Source: a virus. Taken from it: 23,868 nt of DNA. The DNA lies in the IMG/VR virus record IMGVR_UViG_3300027847_001653, positions 1-23,868 of that record; one strand, written 5' to 3'. Positions within the stretch are counted from its first letter, which is position 1. The number at the start of each line of letters is the position of its first letter. The notes under the pieces were generated by a model. That model worked only from the letters and a program-made list of their open reading frames with translations. It ran no database searches and had not been told where the DNA came from. The position numbers and the translations under genes are program-made. Below, one piece after another: positions 23,412-23,868 of this stretch.

Positions 23412-23868
23412 TCAATATGTATTTAGACTAAAAAACCCATTCCCCTTTGGATAATGACTCCAGTTTTCCTTTATGCCTTTTACTTGGTGTTTTGCTTCGC
23501 ATACCCGAAACCCGTTCCTAATAAACAACGATAGCCACCAGTGCATATCTTCTCTTATTATATGCGTTACATCCCCCTCGTACTCTGTAACAACATACTG
23601 TTGATTTAAAGCAAGTGGAACCACAACAAATAAAGCATTACAGTATCTTGAAAGAACAGAAACAATTGACTCTATTTCAGAGTATTCAATATGTTCAAAT
23701 ACATCTTTTGAAATAATAAAATCAAATTTATCTTTTCCTGAATACGACAAGATTTTTTCTATAGACTCATATCCTGAAAACATAATTATTTTATTTCTTA
23801 TATCGGATGGGCTTTTAGATATTGCGTATTGGCTTATATCTGTTCCGAAACAATTGTATCCCAAGTCA
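23412..23868 (-). CDS. Class I SAM-dependent methyltransferase (N-terminus outside window)
   Basis: About 152 residues are visible; the frame continues past the right edge, so the glycine-rich SAM motif I lies outside. Visible blocks fit the Methyltransf_11/23 group: GYNCFGTDISQYAI (acidic residue binding the ribose of SAM), KFDFIISKDVFEHI (motif with EH) and NALFVVVPLA. WWLSLFIRNGF near the end is also usual. Such enzymes often methylate sugars or small molecules; the neighbouring glycosyltransferase suggests a glycan target. It ends 23 nt before the next gene. Confidence 0.75.
   Translation of the reverse strand, partial: DLGYNCFGTDISQYAISKSPSDIRNKIIMFSGYESIEKILSYSGKDKFDFIISKDVFEHIEYSEIESIVSVLSRYCNALFVVVPLALNQQYVVTEYEGDVTHIIREDMHWWLSLFIRNGFRVCEAKHQVKGIKENWSHYPKGNGFFSLNTY

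Noticed and set aside
1-23868. Prophage status
   Set aside because: No integrase, attachment-site pair or clear host genes are present in the window, so it cannot be supported.

Overview
The window is part of an AT-rich genome of a tailed double-stranded DNA bacteriophage (Caudoviricetes). It carries an HK97-type head module (portal, prohead protease, major capsid protein, connector, tail-completion genes) next to a phage recombination operon and two DNA methyltransferases. No integrase, large terminase, DNA polymerase, tRNA or CRISPR array is visible, so lifestyle and host cannot be decided. The C-terminal module of the portal and the fibre motifs resemble those common in aquatic (especially marine) phages, which is only a hint about habitat.

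Layout. (1) 1-3127, leftward: recombination/replication operon read as PD-(D/E)XK nuclease, RecA-like (Sak4-type) ATPase, a protein with an SSB-type acidic tail, and a RuvC-like resolvase cut by the window edge. (2) 3128-3451: very AT-rich divergent control region with tandem and inverted repeats, possibly an origin. (3) 3452-6967, rightward: two small early-type proteins (one with a putative helix-turn-helix), a small membrane protein, a tail-fibre-like protein, a large hairpin, an NTF2/SnoaL-like protein and a thaumatin-like putative lipoprotein. This last block is visibly richer in G+C. (4) 19394 down to 6970, leftward: protease/scaffold gene with nested internal starts, major capsid protein, strong terminator, probable re-start promoter, connector and tail-completion genes, a 982-residue multi-domain glycosyltransferase, an MT-A70 adenine methyltransferase, several unassigned virion-type genes, and a complete GMP reductase at the end. 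(5) 19580-21463, rightward: portal, divergent from the rest of the head genes and fused to a cupredoxin-like domain. (6) 23868 down to 21467, leftward: SAM methyltransferase (partial), glycosyltransferase, and a beta-class DNA methyltransferase.

How it fits together. The recombination genes would process and pair DNA; the methyltransferases would modify it, perhaps against restriction; the head genes build the capsid; and the glycosyltransferases plus the SAM methyltransferase probably decorate virion or host-surface glycans. GMP reductase would shift purine supply from G toward A, which suits an AT-rich genome. The most unusual items are the thaumatin-like protein with all five residues of its acidic cleft, the portal-cupredoxin fusion, and the protease reading frame with two internal start sites that each have an AGGAG exactly 7 nt upstream.
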